Source: Marinobacter sp. LQ44
GTDB taxonomy: Bacteria; Pseudomonadota; Gammaproteobacteria; Pseudomonadales; Oleiphilaceae
Direction: 5' to 3'
Assembly: GCF_001447155.2 (NCBI RefSeq)
Contig: NZ_CP014754.1
Location: forward strand, 310,001 to 374,000
DNA length: 64,000 nt
In this document: positions 46,743 to 56,084 of the stretch, piece by piece
How the letters are laid out: the number at the start of each line of letters is the position of its first letter
Position numbering within the stretch: the first letter of the stretch is position 1
Made by a program: the position numbers and the translations under genes
Notes under the pieces: model-generated
Database searches by the model: none
Told to the model about the DNA's origin: nothing
What the model saw: the letters and a program-made list of their open reading frames with translations, nothing else

Positions 46743-46777
46743 GGGGGTGGGGGCGGGGGGGGGCGGGGGGGGGGGGG
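46743..46777 (+). repeat. Long G tract with G-quadruplex pattern
   Basis: Four G runs of 5, 5, 9 and 13 separated by single T or C bases. Single-base loops would make an extremely stable G-quadruplex on the plus strand (i-motif on the minus). It lies in the gene-poor 46413-46884 interval, between the porin-pseudogene end and the start of the porin at 46406. Nothing else in that interval was recognised. Such tracts also slip during replication. Confidence 0.9.
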
Positions 46778-46884
46778 CAGACAAAAGCAATGGGCAGATT
46801 AATATCTGCCCAAAACCTGAGTATTTCATAACTCTCAAGAACTATATCAAAACCGCAAAACTCATTCAAGCGACCTCCATGCGG

Positions 46885-47970
46885 TCAAAATGCATATTGT
46901 AACCTCGCACGCACTTCATCTCCGCTAGCGCCATGGCTTCTTCGCCATCCATGTAGCTCATTCCAAGTCGAACATTCTTGTTGGCGTAATAGTTAACGCC
47001 CAGTGTTTGTTTGCTCACCGTCGGTCGTGGCCAGCCCCACATCACTGTATTTTCCGTCACCATCCTCAAAGCGGGCAACAACTTCCCAGGCCCCTTTGGG
47101 CGATGCCGGTTTTACCCGCTTGAATGCTCCGGCTTTGTAAGGACGGCTTTCGCCGGTGATGATCCAGCCAAGCTGTACGTAATAACCATCAACATCCACC
47201 TGGCCTTCCTCGGAATCGAAATATTCGGCCTGGGCATGGAAGGGCCCGGAAGCGCCGGCGAGCTCCAGATTAAACGTATCGACCTCATCGGCCTGAGTGT
47301 CGGCATCACGCGTGGTATAACCCGCACCAAGATGAACAACCATATTGTTCGTTTGAATCGGTGCAACCGTGCCCCGTGCGGTTACTGCCGTGTTATTGAA
47401 GTCGTCGCTGCCATTGCCGCCTGCCTCGAAGTAGCCGATACCGTAGGTCCAGTTGCTGCCTTTGCCGCTGAGCTGGATGCCGCCGCTGCGACCGGGGGCA
47501 TAACGCTCGGTCATGGCAGATCGCTCAAGCGCTGAGATGTCTTTTGAGCTCGTTAATTCTTCCAGGCCGAATGGCTCTTTCTGTTTACCGATAGTCACGG
47601 TTGCAGCTGAGCCAAATCCCATGTAACGAATGTACAGGTCTTCAGCAGTACCGCCGTCGGCGCCATCACTTTCAGCCACGTTGAACTGGGTCTTGTACGC
47701 CCAGTCGCCAAAGTGGCCCTTGGCGTAGAGGCGTGCCCGGCGCACATCGAAATCGGTAGTGTCAACACCGTTGTCGTCAGACTGCGTGGCGTCGTAATCC
47801 CACTGAATGCGCCCGCCGAGCTGAAAAGACGCAGAGTTATCCGACACTTTCACTTTGATACCGCTGTCGGTATCGATCACAAGGTCTTCGCCGCTGGTCG
47901 TAACGTTTCCGGCCTGTGCAGCAGAAGCGGCAGAAATCGCCAAAGCCAAGCCCAAATATTTCTTGCTCAT
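46885..47970 (-). pseudogene. OprP/OprO-like phosphate-selective porin with two frameshifts
   Basis: Begins MSKKYLGLALAISAASAAQAG (signal peptide) and follows the OprO/P barrel pattern (FQLGGRIQWDYDA, FDVRRARLYAKGHFGDWAYKTQFN, TIGKQKEPFGLEEL). Near 47000 an extra A shifts the frame after DGEQT; the next frame gives LGVNYYANKNVRLGMSYMDGEEA. A second shift near 46925 leads to GDEVRARLQYAF and the normal stop at 46885. Without these indels it would be full length. A Pho box lies upstream. Confidence 0.8.
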
Positions 47971-48015
47971 GATCTGTCTCACCTTTTTCGGTTTGCTTGT
48001 GTGTGTTGAAGCGCT

Positions 48016-48054
48016 ATTAAAGTCTATTTGGCAAAGATTACAGAATGGTTACAG
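48016..48054 (-). promoter_or_regulatory. Pho box and -10 before the phosphoporin
   Basis: Read leftward: CTGTAAC (48054-48048), CATT, CTGTAAT (48043-48037), fitting two 7-bp PhoB half-sites with 4-bp spacing. A -10 TTTAAT is at 48021-48016, the expected distance after a 22-bp pho box. Supports phosphate-starvation control of the downstream porin. Confidence 0.65.
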
Positions 48055-48251
48055 AGAATGCATCAAAACAGGGCGCTGGTCCGGGCCGGTGACAGGTTCT
48101 GGGGCGCTAGGTGTTGCGGTCGTTTTTCGGGGGCAAGCTCAGAATGTGCCGATTTGTCTCTATAATTATGATAAACAAGAATAAATAAGATATGGCAAGA
48201 CTTTTGCTGAATCATATTTGGAGCAATGAAACCCAACCGAAGGTATCCATT

Positions 48252-48980
48252 ATGAAGAAGCAGTTTTTCACCAAATCCGGATTTATCAGTATCACTTTGC
48301 TTGCAGCACTTCAGGCTGCGCCCGCCATTGTTAGCGCTGACGTCAGCTCAAATGTGAGCGCCAGCAGCAACTATCTGTTCCGGGGCGTCACCCAGACAGA
48401 CGGGGCTGCGGCTGTCCAGGGAGGGTTGGATTATGAGCATGCGTCGGGCTTTTACGCCGGTGGTTGGGGCTCCAATGTCGATTTTGGTGACGGCACCAGC
48501 TATGAGCTTGATCTTTATGCCGGATTCTCCGGCTCTGTGGAAGAACTGGGTTATGACGTTGGGTACATTTATTATGCGTATCCTGACGCGCCGGACTCCA
48601 TTGATTTCGGCGAACTTTACGGCGAGATCAGCTATGGCATTGCTGCTGTAGGCCTAGCCTACACGATCAACAGCGACACCAGTGGTGATGGGGTGTTCGT
48701 GCAAGGAGATGCCTATTACTACGCCTCTGTTGGGGTGCCTCTGCAGGACAGCTACAGTGCCGGTGTTACGCTTGGCTATTATGACTTCGCTGATGACGGC
48801 AAGGCTTCTGTCGGTGAGGCAAGTTATTCACACGTCGCCGCCAACGTTACAAAGGATGCGGGAAACTTCGGTTCCTTCAGTGTTAACGTGGAGTACGCGG
48901 ACATTGAGTCAACCGACGCGCTTGGCTCTGTCAACTCGGATGACCCGAAGTTCTGGCTGGGTTGGAACAAGAGTTTTTGA
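48252..48980 (+). CDS. TorF-family putative porin
   Basis: 242 residues: a signal peptide ending IVSADV, then VSASSNYLFRGVTQTDGAAAVQGGLDYEHASGFYAG, the start motif of the TorF/TIGR02001 family, followed by alternating strands and the C-terminal FWLGWNKSF. These form small outer-membrane barrels of unknown substrate. I begin at ATG 48252; earlier in-frame codons look like leader. A -10 TATAAT is visible at 48161-48166 and a strong terminator follows the gene. Confidence 0.82.
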   Translation: MKKQFFTKSGFISITLLAALQAAPAIVSADVSSNVSASSNYLFRGVTQTDGAAAVQGGLDYEHASGFYAGGWGSNVDFGDGTSYELDLYAGFSGSVEELGYDVGYIYYAYPDAPDSIDFGELYGEISYGIAAVGLAYTINSDTSGDGVFVQGDAYYYASVGVPLQDSYSAGVTLGYYDFADDGKASVGEASYSHVAANVTKDAGNFGSFSVNVEYADIESTDALGSVNSDDPKFWLGWNKSF

Positions 48981-49020
48981 TCGGCCTAGCGATGGTTAGC
49001 TGCTCAATTTGAGTATTGTA

Positions 49021-49051
49021 AAGCTGGTTCCGTGACGGGCCAGCTTTTTTT
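49021..49051 (+). terminator. Rho-independent terminator after the TorF-like gene
   Basis: Stem AAGCTGG (49021-49027) / CCAGCTT (49040-49046) followed by a T run to 49051, 40 bp after the stop codon. Confidence 0.85.
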
Positions 49052-49275
49052 ATCTGTAATTGTCTCGTCAAAATCCACAATTGCACGCCTGTAGATAAAG
49101 CGGATGAATCGCCATCTTCATTCTCGCCATCGCCCTTCCCTTCTTTATCGCAGGACTTGCAACCGTTCTTGCTAATCCGCACTCACTCGCCCAAAAGGGA
49201 GGCTGGCGTAGGGCCATTGCGCCTCTCCCCCCCTGCCCGCCAAACAAATGGTGATAGAAAGGCGGATACAGACTT
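49052..49275. other. Gene-poor leader between the porin and copA
   Basis: No intact gene. One rightward frame (about 49106-49255) reads like a signal segment and short tail (ALPFFIAGLATVLANPHSLAQ) but is closed upstream by a TGA without a start codon. It may be a decayed small gene or chance. Confidence 0.35.
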
Positions 49276-49307
49276 TTCAGTTTGATTTCAGTTACACCGG
49301 GTAGGAT
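49276..49307 (+). promoter_or_regulatory. TTCAG box and -10 of copA-copB
   Basis: TTCAG at 49276-49280 and 49287-49291, then 10 bases and -10 TAGGAT at 49302-49307; the copA ATG is 57 bp further on. This is the reference site of the box family because the genes it serves are known copper-resistance genes. Confidence 0.7.
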
Positions 49308-49363
49308 CAATAATCGAGTCACGAACGCAAGAAGCTGTATATACATGGTTTTAGGAGCAACCT

Positions 49364-51229
49364 ATGAGCGATAGACATTTCTATGCAGGTGTGTCCAGGC
49401 GGCGCCTTATCCAAGGAGCTGCCACGATGGGACTTCTTGCCGGTTTCGACAGCTTGTTGCCGGCCTATGCTAGAGGACAACTGGACAACACGAACGCATT
49501 TCACACCGTGCGTAATGGCGCTGACATCTACGACCTGACCGTCGCGAGAACACCTCTCAAGATAGGGGGCACAGTCTCGGAACAGCCCATCACCATCAAC
49601 GGCACTCTGCCAGCGCCTCTGGTGCGCCTCAAACAGGGGCGCGAGGCAATCTTGCGTGTCACCAATACGCTACCGGAGGCAACATCCATTCACTGGCACG
49701 GTCTGATTCTGCCGTACCAGATGGATGGCGTTCCTGGCGTCAGCTTTCCCGGCATCATGCCCGGCGAAACGTTTGAGTACCGTTTCCCGGTCGAACAGCA
49801 TGGCACCTACTGGTACCACAGCCACTCTGGCCTTCAGGAACAGCTAGGCCACTATGGGCCGATTATCATTGATCCTGCCGAGCCCGAATCGGTGGCCTAT
49901 GACCGCGAATACGTTGTGGTTCTATCTGACTGGACCTTTGACTCTCCCGAGGACGTATTCCGCAACCTGAAAGTGGCAGAGGGCTACTATAACTACAACC
50001 AGCGCACCGTTAGCGACTTCTTCAAGGATGTTGAAACCATGGGCTGGGATGCCGCGTGGAGCAAAGCCGGCATGTGGGGCAGAATGCGAATGAGCCCCCG
50101 GGATATCCTGGATGTAACCGGTTCTGAATACACCTACCTGATGAATGGATCGCCTTCCGCCAGCAACTGGACCGGGCTGTTCCGTCCCGGCGAGAAAATT
50201 CGCCTGAGATTCATCAACGCCTCGGCGATGACCTACTTTGATGTCCGTATCCCGGGACTTCCGATGACGGTTATTTCCGCTGACGGCCAACCAGTGCAAC
50301 CCGTTGAAACGGATGAATTCCGCATTGGCGTGGCGGAAACCTACGACGTGATTGTACAGCCAACCGACACGGCTCACACCGTGTTTGCCCAGTCACAGGA
50401 TCGGTCGGGGTATGTGCGCGGAACGTTGGCTACCCGCAAGGGAGTGGAGGCGCCAGTGCCGCCCATGTATCCGCGAACCGAGCGCGGTATGGCCGCCATG
50501 GGCATGGGCGCGATGAGCATGGGCGCCATGGGCAAGGACGGCGATATGAACATGGAGAGCGGCATGGACATGGGTGGCAAGATGGAAATGATGTCAGGCA
50601 GCAACGACAAAGCCCATGGCCAAATGATGATGAATGGCGCCGACTCGGGAATGAACAAGATGAGCTCGGACAAAGCAACGATGAATGAGGTCCCGACGGC
50701 GGGTCGGCCGATATCCCATGGCCCTGATAATCACGGTCCCGGGGCGGCCATGGTGGCTTCCAGCCCGCAATCGCGTCTGGATGACCCTGGTGTAGGCTTT
50801 GAAACAGCCAACCATCGGGTGCTGACTTATTCCCAGTTGCAGAGCATTGAGGGCTGGCCCGACAAGCGCCCGGCCGAACGCGAGGTGGAACTGCACCTTA
50901 CCGGCAATATGGAACGTTACATGTGGTCGTTCGACGGCAAAAAGTTCTCTGAAGTCGATGGCCCGGTCAAGTTCTACCATGGCGAGCGCCTGCGATTGAT
51001 CCTCGTCAACGACTCGATGATGGATCACCCCATTCACCTGCATGGCATGTGGATGGAACTGGAAACCGGTGCAGGTGAATATCGTCCACGCAAACACACG
51101 ATTTCCGTCAAACCCGGCGAGCGTGTATCCGCGCTGATCACAGCGGATGCACCGGGTGACTGGGCTTTCCATTGCCACCTTCTGTACCACATGGACGCAG
51201 GCATGTTTCGTGTCGTGTCGGTCGTTTAA
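49364..51229 (+). CDS. copA: Copper-resistance multicopper oxidase CopA
   Basis: 621 residues with a Tat signal (SRRRLIQGAATMG) and all copper motifs: IHWHGL, WYHSHSG, HPIHLHG and FHCHLLYHMDAGM. A Met/Asp/Gly-rich region (about residues 375-435, with MGMGAMSMGAMG and MNMESGMDMGGKMEMM) is the copper-binding insert typical of Pseudomonas CopA/PcoA. It oxidises or sequesters periplasmic copper. A good ribosome site (aggag) precedes the ATG. First gene of copA-copB, under the TTCAG box. Confidence 0.95.
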   Translation: MSDRHFYAGVSRRRLIQGAATMGLLAGFDSLLPAYARGQLDNTNAFHTVRNGADIYDLTVARTPLKIGGTVSEQPITINGTLPAPLVRLKQGREAILRVTNTLPEATSIHWHGLILPYQMDGVPGVSFPGIMPGETFEYRFPVEQHGTYWYHSHSGLQEQLGHYGPIIIDPAEPESVAYDREYVVVLSDWTFDSPEDVFRNLKVAEGYYNYNQRTVSDFFKDVETMGWDAAWSKAGMWGRMRMSPRDILDVTGSEYTYLMNGSPSASNWTGLFRPGEKIRLRFINASAMTYFDVRIPGLPMTVISADGQPVQPVETDEFRIGVAETYDVIVQPTDTAHTVFAQSQDRSGYVRGTLATRKGVEAPVPPMYPRTERGMAAMGMGAMSMGAMGKDGDMNMESGMDMGGKMEMMSGSNDKAHGQMMMNGADSGMNKMSSDKATMNEVPTAGRPISHGPDNHGPGAAMVASSPQSRLDDPGVGFETANHRVLTYSQLQSIEGWPDKRPAEREVELHLTGNMERYMWSFDGKKFSEVDGPVKFYHGERLRLILVNDSMMDHPIHLHGMWMELETGAGEYRPRKHTISVKPGERVSALITADAPGDWAFHCHLLYHMDAGMFRVVSVV

Positions 51230-51249
51230 CGGGATAGGGGATGAACATT

Positions 51250-52014
51250 ATGATGAATCGCATCAAGTGGGTTGTGGGTGCCTCAGCCTTAACGCTTGCC
51301 TCGGGAGCCGGCGCCGCTGGTACTGGCGTTCAGGCCGAACCGGACTGGACACTGCCAATACATGACAACCAGGTGTTTGGCCAGGTTCTGTTTGACCGGC
51401 TGGAATACCAGCGTGACGGCAACAACGAAATGGCCCTGTGGGATGCCCAGGGATGGATTGGCAAAGATCGCAATCGGCTCTGGGTCGAAACGGAAGGTGA
51501 GACCGATCTATCCAGCGACAGCGGCGACATCGAAAATTTTGATGTGCAGTACAGCTATCGCTTCGATCGCTTCTGGGATATACAGACAGGATTGGGTGCC
51601 CAGACAACGTTTGGCCCCAGCCCTAATAAGGAACGCTATTCTGCCATCGTTGGATTGCAGGGACTTGCCCCGTACTGGTTTGAGGTAGACACCAACTTCA
51701 GAGTGACCGACGACGGTGACGTGTCATACGATCTTGAAGCCGAGTACGACTGGCTGCTGACCCAAAGGCTCATTTTGCAGGGCCGCGGCGAAACGCTCGT
51801 CGCCTTCAGCGATGTCGAGGAATGGGGCGTCGGTAGTGGCATCAACAATGTGGGCCTGGGGCTCCGCCTGAGATACCACTTTTCGAGGGAGTTTGCACCC
51901 TACGTGGGTGTTTCTTACACCCGCTTTCTCGGCAATACAAAGGACCTTCGTGAGCGCGAGGGAGAAGACGTCGAGTCCTCCAGCTTCGTGGCAGGCGTCC
52001 GGTGGTGGTTTTAA
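51250..52014 (+). CDS. copB: Copper-resistance outer-membrane protein CopB
   Basis: About 254 residues: a signal peptide ending GAGAAG, then a compact barrel domain with FDRLEYQRDG, LWDAQGWIGKDRNRLWVETEGE, the family-typical GLQGLAPYWFEVD and a C-terminal FVAGVRWWF. Unlike P. syringae CopB it lacks the long Met/His repeat N-terminus. Starts 20 bp after copA. Three ATGs (51241, 51250, 51253) are possible; the first lies directly against the ribosome site, so 51250 is preferred. Confidence 0.9.
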   Translation: MMNRIKWVVGASALTLASGAGAAGTGVQAEPDWTLPIHDNQVFGQVLFDRLEYQRDGNNEMALWDAQGWIGKDRNRLWVETEGETDLSSDSGDIENFDVQYSYRFDRFWDIQTGLGAQTTFGPSPNKERYSAIVGLQGLAPYWFEVDTNFRVTDDGDVSYDLEAEYDWLLTQRLILQGRGETLVAFSDVEEWGVGSGINNVGLGLRLRYHFSREFAPYVGVSYTRFLGNTKDLREREGEDVESSSFVAGVRWWF

Positions 52015-52029
52015 CACCATAAAGCCCTA

Positions 52030-52760
52030 ATCGGGATAGGGGGGAGCCACTAGGCTCCGCCCCTCCCACACCACCCGGCAAGCGGGTCCGCACCGGGCGG
52101 TTCGCGACGTTGAGGTATCACGAGAGACGCGGCACGCCCAACCGATCAAAGTAGGCAATCGTCAGCACGTTGTGAATGGCAGACCGACTGTTATGCCACC
52201 AGCGACGGCTCAGGGCCGCCACGGATTCCACAACCCAGGGACTCGCGCCAAGGCGCAGCAGTTCCCGTTCACTTCCGTCCGGTTTCGGGATGCCTACCCG
52301 CCGCTCCCTTGTTGGCCTTCACGCGCTTCCATGCCCGTTGCATATTCTCTCGTGCGAATACCTGCTCAAGCAGGCCTCGCCCTGCGCCCTCCGATTCTCG
52401 TCGCGGGAGTCCTGTTTCATCGCTGGTCACATCTGGCAAGGCTTCACCTTTCCGCTCCGTGTTGCCACGTTGCCCTTTCAGGCATAAGGCGAGATATCCC
52501 CGGGTAAGAACACACTCCTTCACCGCACAACCGCCGGATTTACGCCGCATCGCCTTGGCCACAAGAGCTTCGCGGCTTCTGGCCCGCTCGCCCTGCTCGG
52601 CAGTGCCTCATATCCGATTCTTGTTCATCGGCTCACGGTTTACGCTCCACGCTTCCTCTCAACAGTTGCTCGCCCTTCCGCAGTTGCGCTTCACTTCGTT
52701 CGCTGTGGCCAGCTTACGGGAGGACTTGCACCTCCAGGAGTGCGCCCCTGCCGGGCGCAC
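52030..52760 (-). mobile_element. Group IIC intron, internally deleted
   Basis: The leftward RNA would begin GTGCGCCCGG at 52760 and end near 52030 after a domain V/VI region (GAACCGCCCGGTGCGGACCC ... CCCTATCCCGAT). Inside are an N-terminal and a C-terminal piece of the intron reverse transcriptase. About 1.1 kb is missing compared with a normal class C intron, so it cannot move by itself. It sits directly after a rho-independent terminator on the same strand, the classic class C target. Confidence 0.85.
52118..52562 (-). pseudogene. ltrA: Group II intron reverse transcriptase/maturase, deleted
   Basis: The N-terminal frame (52562-52269) reads GLLEQVFARENMQRAWKRVKANKGAAG, the start of the RT domain. 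It is joined to GIPKPDG and then, in another frame, to LRLGASPWVVESVAALSRRWWHNSRSAIHNVLTIAYFDRLGVPRLS, the normal C-terminus ending at 52118. The catalytic YADD region and most of the protein are lost. Confidence 0.85.
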
Positions 52761-52785
52761 AAAAAAAGGGGCAGAGTGTTCTGCC
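52761..52785 (-). terminator. Rho-independent terminator at the intron insertion point
   Basis: Reading leftward: GGCAGA, loop ACAC, TCTGCC, CC and seven T (52785 to 52761). The intron's first base follows immediately at 52760. It terminates the porin pseudogene upstream. Confidence 0.85.
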
Positions 52786-52803
52786 GTCGCCTCTGGTTAA
52801 CCA

Positions 52804-53786
52804 TCAAAAGACATACTGGACTCTTCCGCGAAGTTCGTCGCCGCCATTGTTATTCGCGTCTTCGCCGTCCATGTAATTTATACCAAGACTGGCCAACTGT
52901 AAGGTAAATCGCTTTTGAGCCCTTGATGTCGGACTGCAGCTCATCAATCAGCTTTATGCTTTCAGAGGTGACTGAGCCCAGCACCAGTTTTGCATCGAAG
53001 AGAAAAACCAGCCGGCCGGGGTTGTCCTGCGCTGATGTAGGCAAGGACGACACCCTCTACGGATTGAAACCCGATGGCAGAGGCAGAATCCTTCGCGGGG
53101 ATGTAGCAGTATCGAACGCGGGCTTCGTATCAGCAACCCGCTCGACCTCTCCGGCCTTATCAACCAGTGTTGAAAACAGGTATTTCCGGGAGTCAGCGGA
53201 TTTCATGGAGATGGCGAGATTGACGCAAGGTTGCCGGAGCTTCCGACCGAAAGCATGATCTGCCCCGGGTTGTTACCGGTACCGGCGTTGGAGATCGCAC
53301 CATAACCGGCTCCGTCCAGGGCCCGGACGTTCATAACTCCAATGTTTCCAATGTACTCGACACCGAAATAGGTCGCCTGCGCGGTCTGCTGTTGGTTATC
53401 GCTATAGGTCAGGATGGGGAAACCCGGCTGTCGTTGCCAAGGTCAGTATCAAATTTCGATGCGTAAACGTCCCTGTCGGGTTCCCCGTTTGCCACGTTCG
53501 CAGTCGGCCGGCTCGGGTCGGTAGAGTTTGAAATCAACCCATCGTTAATTGGCATCCAGTAAACATCGTAGCTACCGAACGAAGTCTCGCCGGTGGCAGC
53601 GTCTTCTTTGCTGCTGTCCAGATCGAAGTTTCCGAAGTATGTGGGCTGAAACTTGCCCTGGGTGATTATGTCCAGTCTCACTCCCGATGCCGTGGTAACC
53701 TCAACAGCCATGGCGGCGGGTACGCCGTTTACAGCGATCAGCGCTCCCAGGCATCCCTAACCAATGCACTTTGGTATTGTTTTCAT
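52804..53786 (-). pseudogene. Outer-membrane porin with stop and frameshifts
   Basis: Starts MKTIPKCIG at 53786 and meets a TAG at the tenth codon; the same frame then continues GCLGALIAVNGVPAAMAVEVTTASGVRLDI as a signal peptide and first strands. Further shifts occur near 53430, 53200 and 52870, after which the C-terminal strands (INYMDGEDANNNGG, LRGRVQYVF) end at 52804. The C-terminus resembles that of the phosphoporin pseudogene. It is clearly non-functional. Confidence 0.75.
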
Positions 53787-53970
53787 TATTCCTCCGACGT
53801 CTCTGATTTGAGATTTTTTGTAGGTATCGTCGACCAAGCCAATCCAGCGACAAGTAGTTATAGCAGAGATGGCAGAAAAGCGACAAGCATCTACCAGATA
53901 AAGGAAAGTTGAGCGGGGCTTGGTCATAACAGTCGGCACGGGGCACGGTAGAGTTTTTCACCCCCGAGCC

Positions 53971-54333
53971 TCATTGCTGCCGGGATTTCCACTGGCGAAA
54001 CTGTTTCCATTCCAGCCATTTCTGAAATTCCCTGTATTCTTGTGAGTCTGGATCCATCCGCCTGAAGGCTTCGAAGCTTCTGTAGGTGTCAGAGTCCGGG
54101 GCCGCCTTCCCTCCGGCGCGTTGACTGGTCGCACAATCCGAGCAACGACCCGACAGGATAGAATATCCCTCCCGGGCGCTGTCATCGGGACTGCTGGCAA
54201 ACAGGCCTGGTCCATCAGGCAGGCGGTCTTCTCCCGGCATCGTCGTCGTGTCAGCGGGTCGGACCACATTAAGTCCGCAGCCCGACAGAGCCACTACCAG
54301 CACGGGAATTATCCATAACCGCAGTTTGTGCAT
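53971..54333 (-). CDS. Small lipoprotein
   Basis: 120 residues with a lipobox LVVALSGC (Cys19) after a short basic start, then a soluble charged tail with CSDC (about residue 67) and a predicted helix at the end (SQEYREFQKWLEWKQFRQW). Family not recognised. It follows the intact porin at 54372-55538 by 38 bp on the same strand and is probably co-transcribed with it. Confidence 0.65.
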   Translation of the reverse strand: MHKLRLWIIPVLVVALSGCGLNVVRPADTTTMPGEDRLPDGPGLFASSPDDSAREGYSILSGRCSDCATSQRAGGKAAPDSDTYRSFEAFRRMDPDSQEYREFQKWLEWKQFRQWKSRQQ

Positions 54334-54371
54334 ATTTTATTCCTGTCCGTTATTCAGGTCAGACCCGTTGG

Positions 54372-55538
54372 TTAAAAGGCGACCCGGATACCGGCATAGA
54401 GCTGGCTGATATCGTTGGCATCGCCCCATCCTTCAGCGGTCTTGACCGACGAAGGCAGGTCAAGCGAATACAGGTGATACGAGGAGAACAAGCGGACCGC
54501 GCTCGACCAGTCGTACACGTATGCCAGACCAATCTGGCTTCCCTTGGTTCCCTCAACAATCAGATCTTTGGTCTCGCCATAGTTGACTGCAAAGTGATGG
54601 GCGCCAGTCAAGTAGCCTACCTGACCGAATAGGTTGGTCGCATCAAAGCCTTCTTGATTAGCCTGCCCCGCATTGGCCATTGCGTCGGTTTTATCATTAC
54701 CGTAGGAGACGGTAAAGTTCAGGCCACCGTCCAGCAACAAAGACGCCGAAGCACTAAGGACTTGCTTGGCTTTGAATTCCGAACCGGGGGTGAGTGGCTG
54801 ACCATTGGTGGGCGAGGCCTCAATATTCAGATCATTAGTATCAACCCAGCTCAGCCCCGTGGCCAGTTTGGCTCCCGGCAAATCTACGTGGTAGCGGGCC
54901 GCCAGTTCATAGGCATTGCCGTTGTCGAGACTGGTCGACAGCACCAGACCGCCGATCGACGGGCTGTCGTAGCGGATACGCTCTTGTCGACCAACGGCAT
55001 TGAAGACGCTGTTGGTTTGACCAATTTTGTAAAGTTGGTTGCCGTTATCATCGACAAAACTGATGCCGGAAGAATAAAGGGTATACCAGGCACCGCCACC
55101 GTAGTAGAGCGTTCCGGAGTAATCCATCATGTTGGCGTAGTAGCCAGCACCATCGCCTTTGCCGAAGCTCACCTTACCAAAGTCACCCTCGAGATAGATG
55201 TCAATTTTCCGGGTATCCAGGTTAACGTCACCCCCCCCGGAATTTTTGCCGATATCGAACTCCGTGGATCCGAACTGAACAACTGACATTTCATAGATAA
55301 AACCGACGTTCATGCCGTTGGCCATCTTCTCATTGCCAGTGAACCGGAAACGTGAGTTGGAACCGATGTTGTCGACACTCGCGTAATCAGTCTCATTCCC
55401 GTTATCCGCGACGGTGAACGCACGATCCAGCTGGCCGGACACCTTGAACTCCATGGCGTGACCCGGCGAAGATAACCCCGCCATCACCAGTGCGAGCGCT
55501 GAACTCAGTGCCGCTTTTCTATTTGTCATTAGCATCAT
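54372..55538 (-). CDS. Gram-negative general porin
   Basis: 388 residues: a signal peptide ending PGHAMEFKVSGQLDRAF, the standard porin start, then GFIYEMSVVQFG, LEGDFGKVSFGKGDG (loop and strand pattern) and a C-terminal AGIRVAF. This is the trimeric 16-strand type that lets small hydrophilic molecules cross the outer membrane. The frame is intact, unlike the two other porins nearby. agggg precedes the ATG. Confidence 0.85.
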   Translation of the reverse strand: MMLMTNRKAALSSALALVMAGLSSPGHAMEFKVSGQLDRAFTVADNGNETDYASVDNIGSNSRFRFTGNEKMANGMNVGFIYEMSVVQFGSTEFDIGKNSGGGDVNLDTRKIDIYLEGDFGKVSFGKGDGAGYYANMMDYSGTLYYGGGAWYTLYSSGISFVDDNGNQLYKIGQTNSVFNAVGRQERIRYDSPSIGGLVLSTSLDNGNAYELAARYHVDLPGAKLATGLSWVDTNDLNIEASPTNGQPLTPGSEFKAKQVLSASASLLLDGGLNFTVSYGNDKTDAMANAGQANQEGFDATNLFGQVGYLTGAHHFAVNYGETKDLIVEGTKGSQIGLAYVYDWSSAVRLFSSYHLYSLDLPSSVKTAEGWGDANDISQLYAGIRVAF

Positions 55539-55724
55539 AAACCCCTAATTATTATTGATTTATTACTGAACGTGTCATGCGTACTACGTCCATTATCATA
55601 AAGTGCTGCGCCCTCTTGTCCCGAAACTCAAGTGGCTTCAGGTCTTGCGTCAGCGCTGGGCACAGCAACAATATTAACCACACTGATCGTAGCACAAGCC
55701 CGATGACTGAGAAGCCAATTAACA

Positions 55725-56084
55725 TTAGACTTTAGTGCAACCGGGAGCCTCTTCAGGCACTTTCAGGAAGGCAATCAGCACCGCACGTTCAGTCCTGAAT
55801 CGTGCCTTGAACTGTTCCCTGGATATCTCGGCTTCGCCCCCGTGCCACAAAATGGCTGGGCCAGATCGTCTGGTCGCTGAGGTCTGGCCGGTCAGCGACC
55901 AGACCGGTCGTGTGCTTTGGTGTGTGGCAGGCGGCACACCCCGTGTTGCTAACGAGTCTGGCGCCTTGCTGCACTTCCGGGTTTTCCATGGCGCGACGGG
56001 CGGGAACTGCAAGGCTGCTGGCGTAGAAGGTGATAAAGCCTGCCACTTTGTCGCTGACTTCGGGGTCGCCGCCATTAGCAAACT
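55725..56084 (-). pseudogene. C-terminal part of a DUF1111-type di-haem cytochrome, cut by IS1380
   Basis: The frame from the IS edge reads GDPEVSDKVAGFITFYASSLAVPARR, then LVSNTGCAACHTPKHTTG with a CxxCH haem site and ADRPDLSDQTIWP. A frameshift near 55830 follows, and the other frame finishes ISREQFKARFRTERAVLIAFLKV. These are the features of DUF1111 di-haem thiol-oxidoreductase-like proteins. The first half is absent beyond the IS left end at 56085. Confidence 0.75.
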
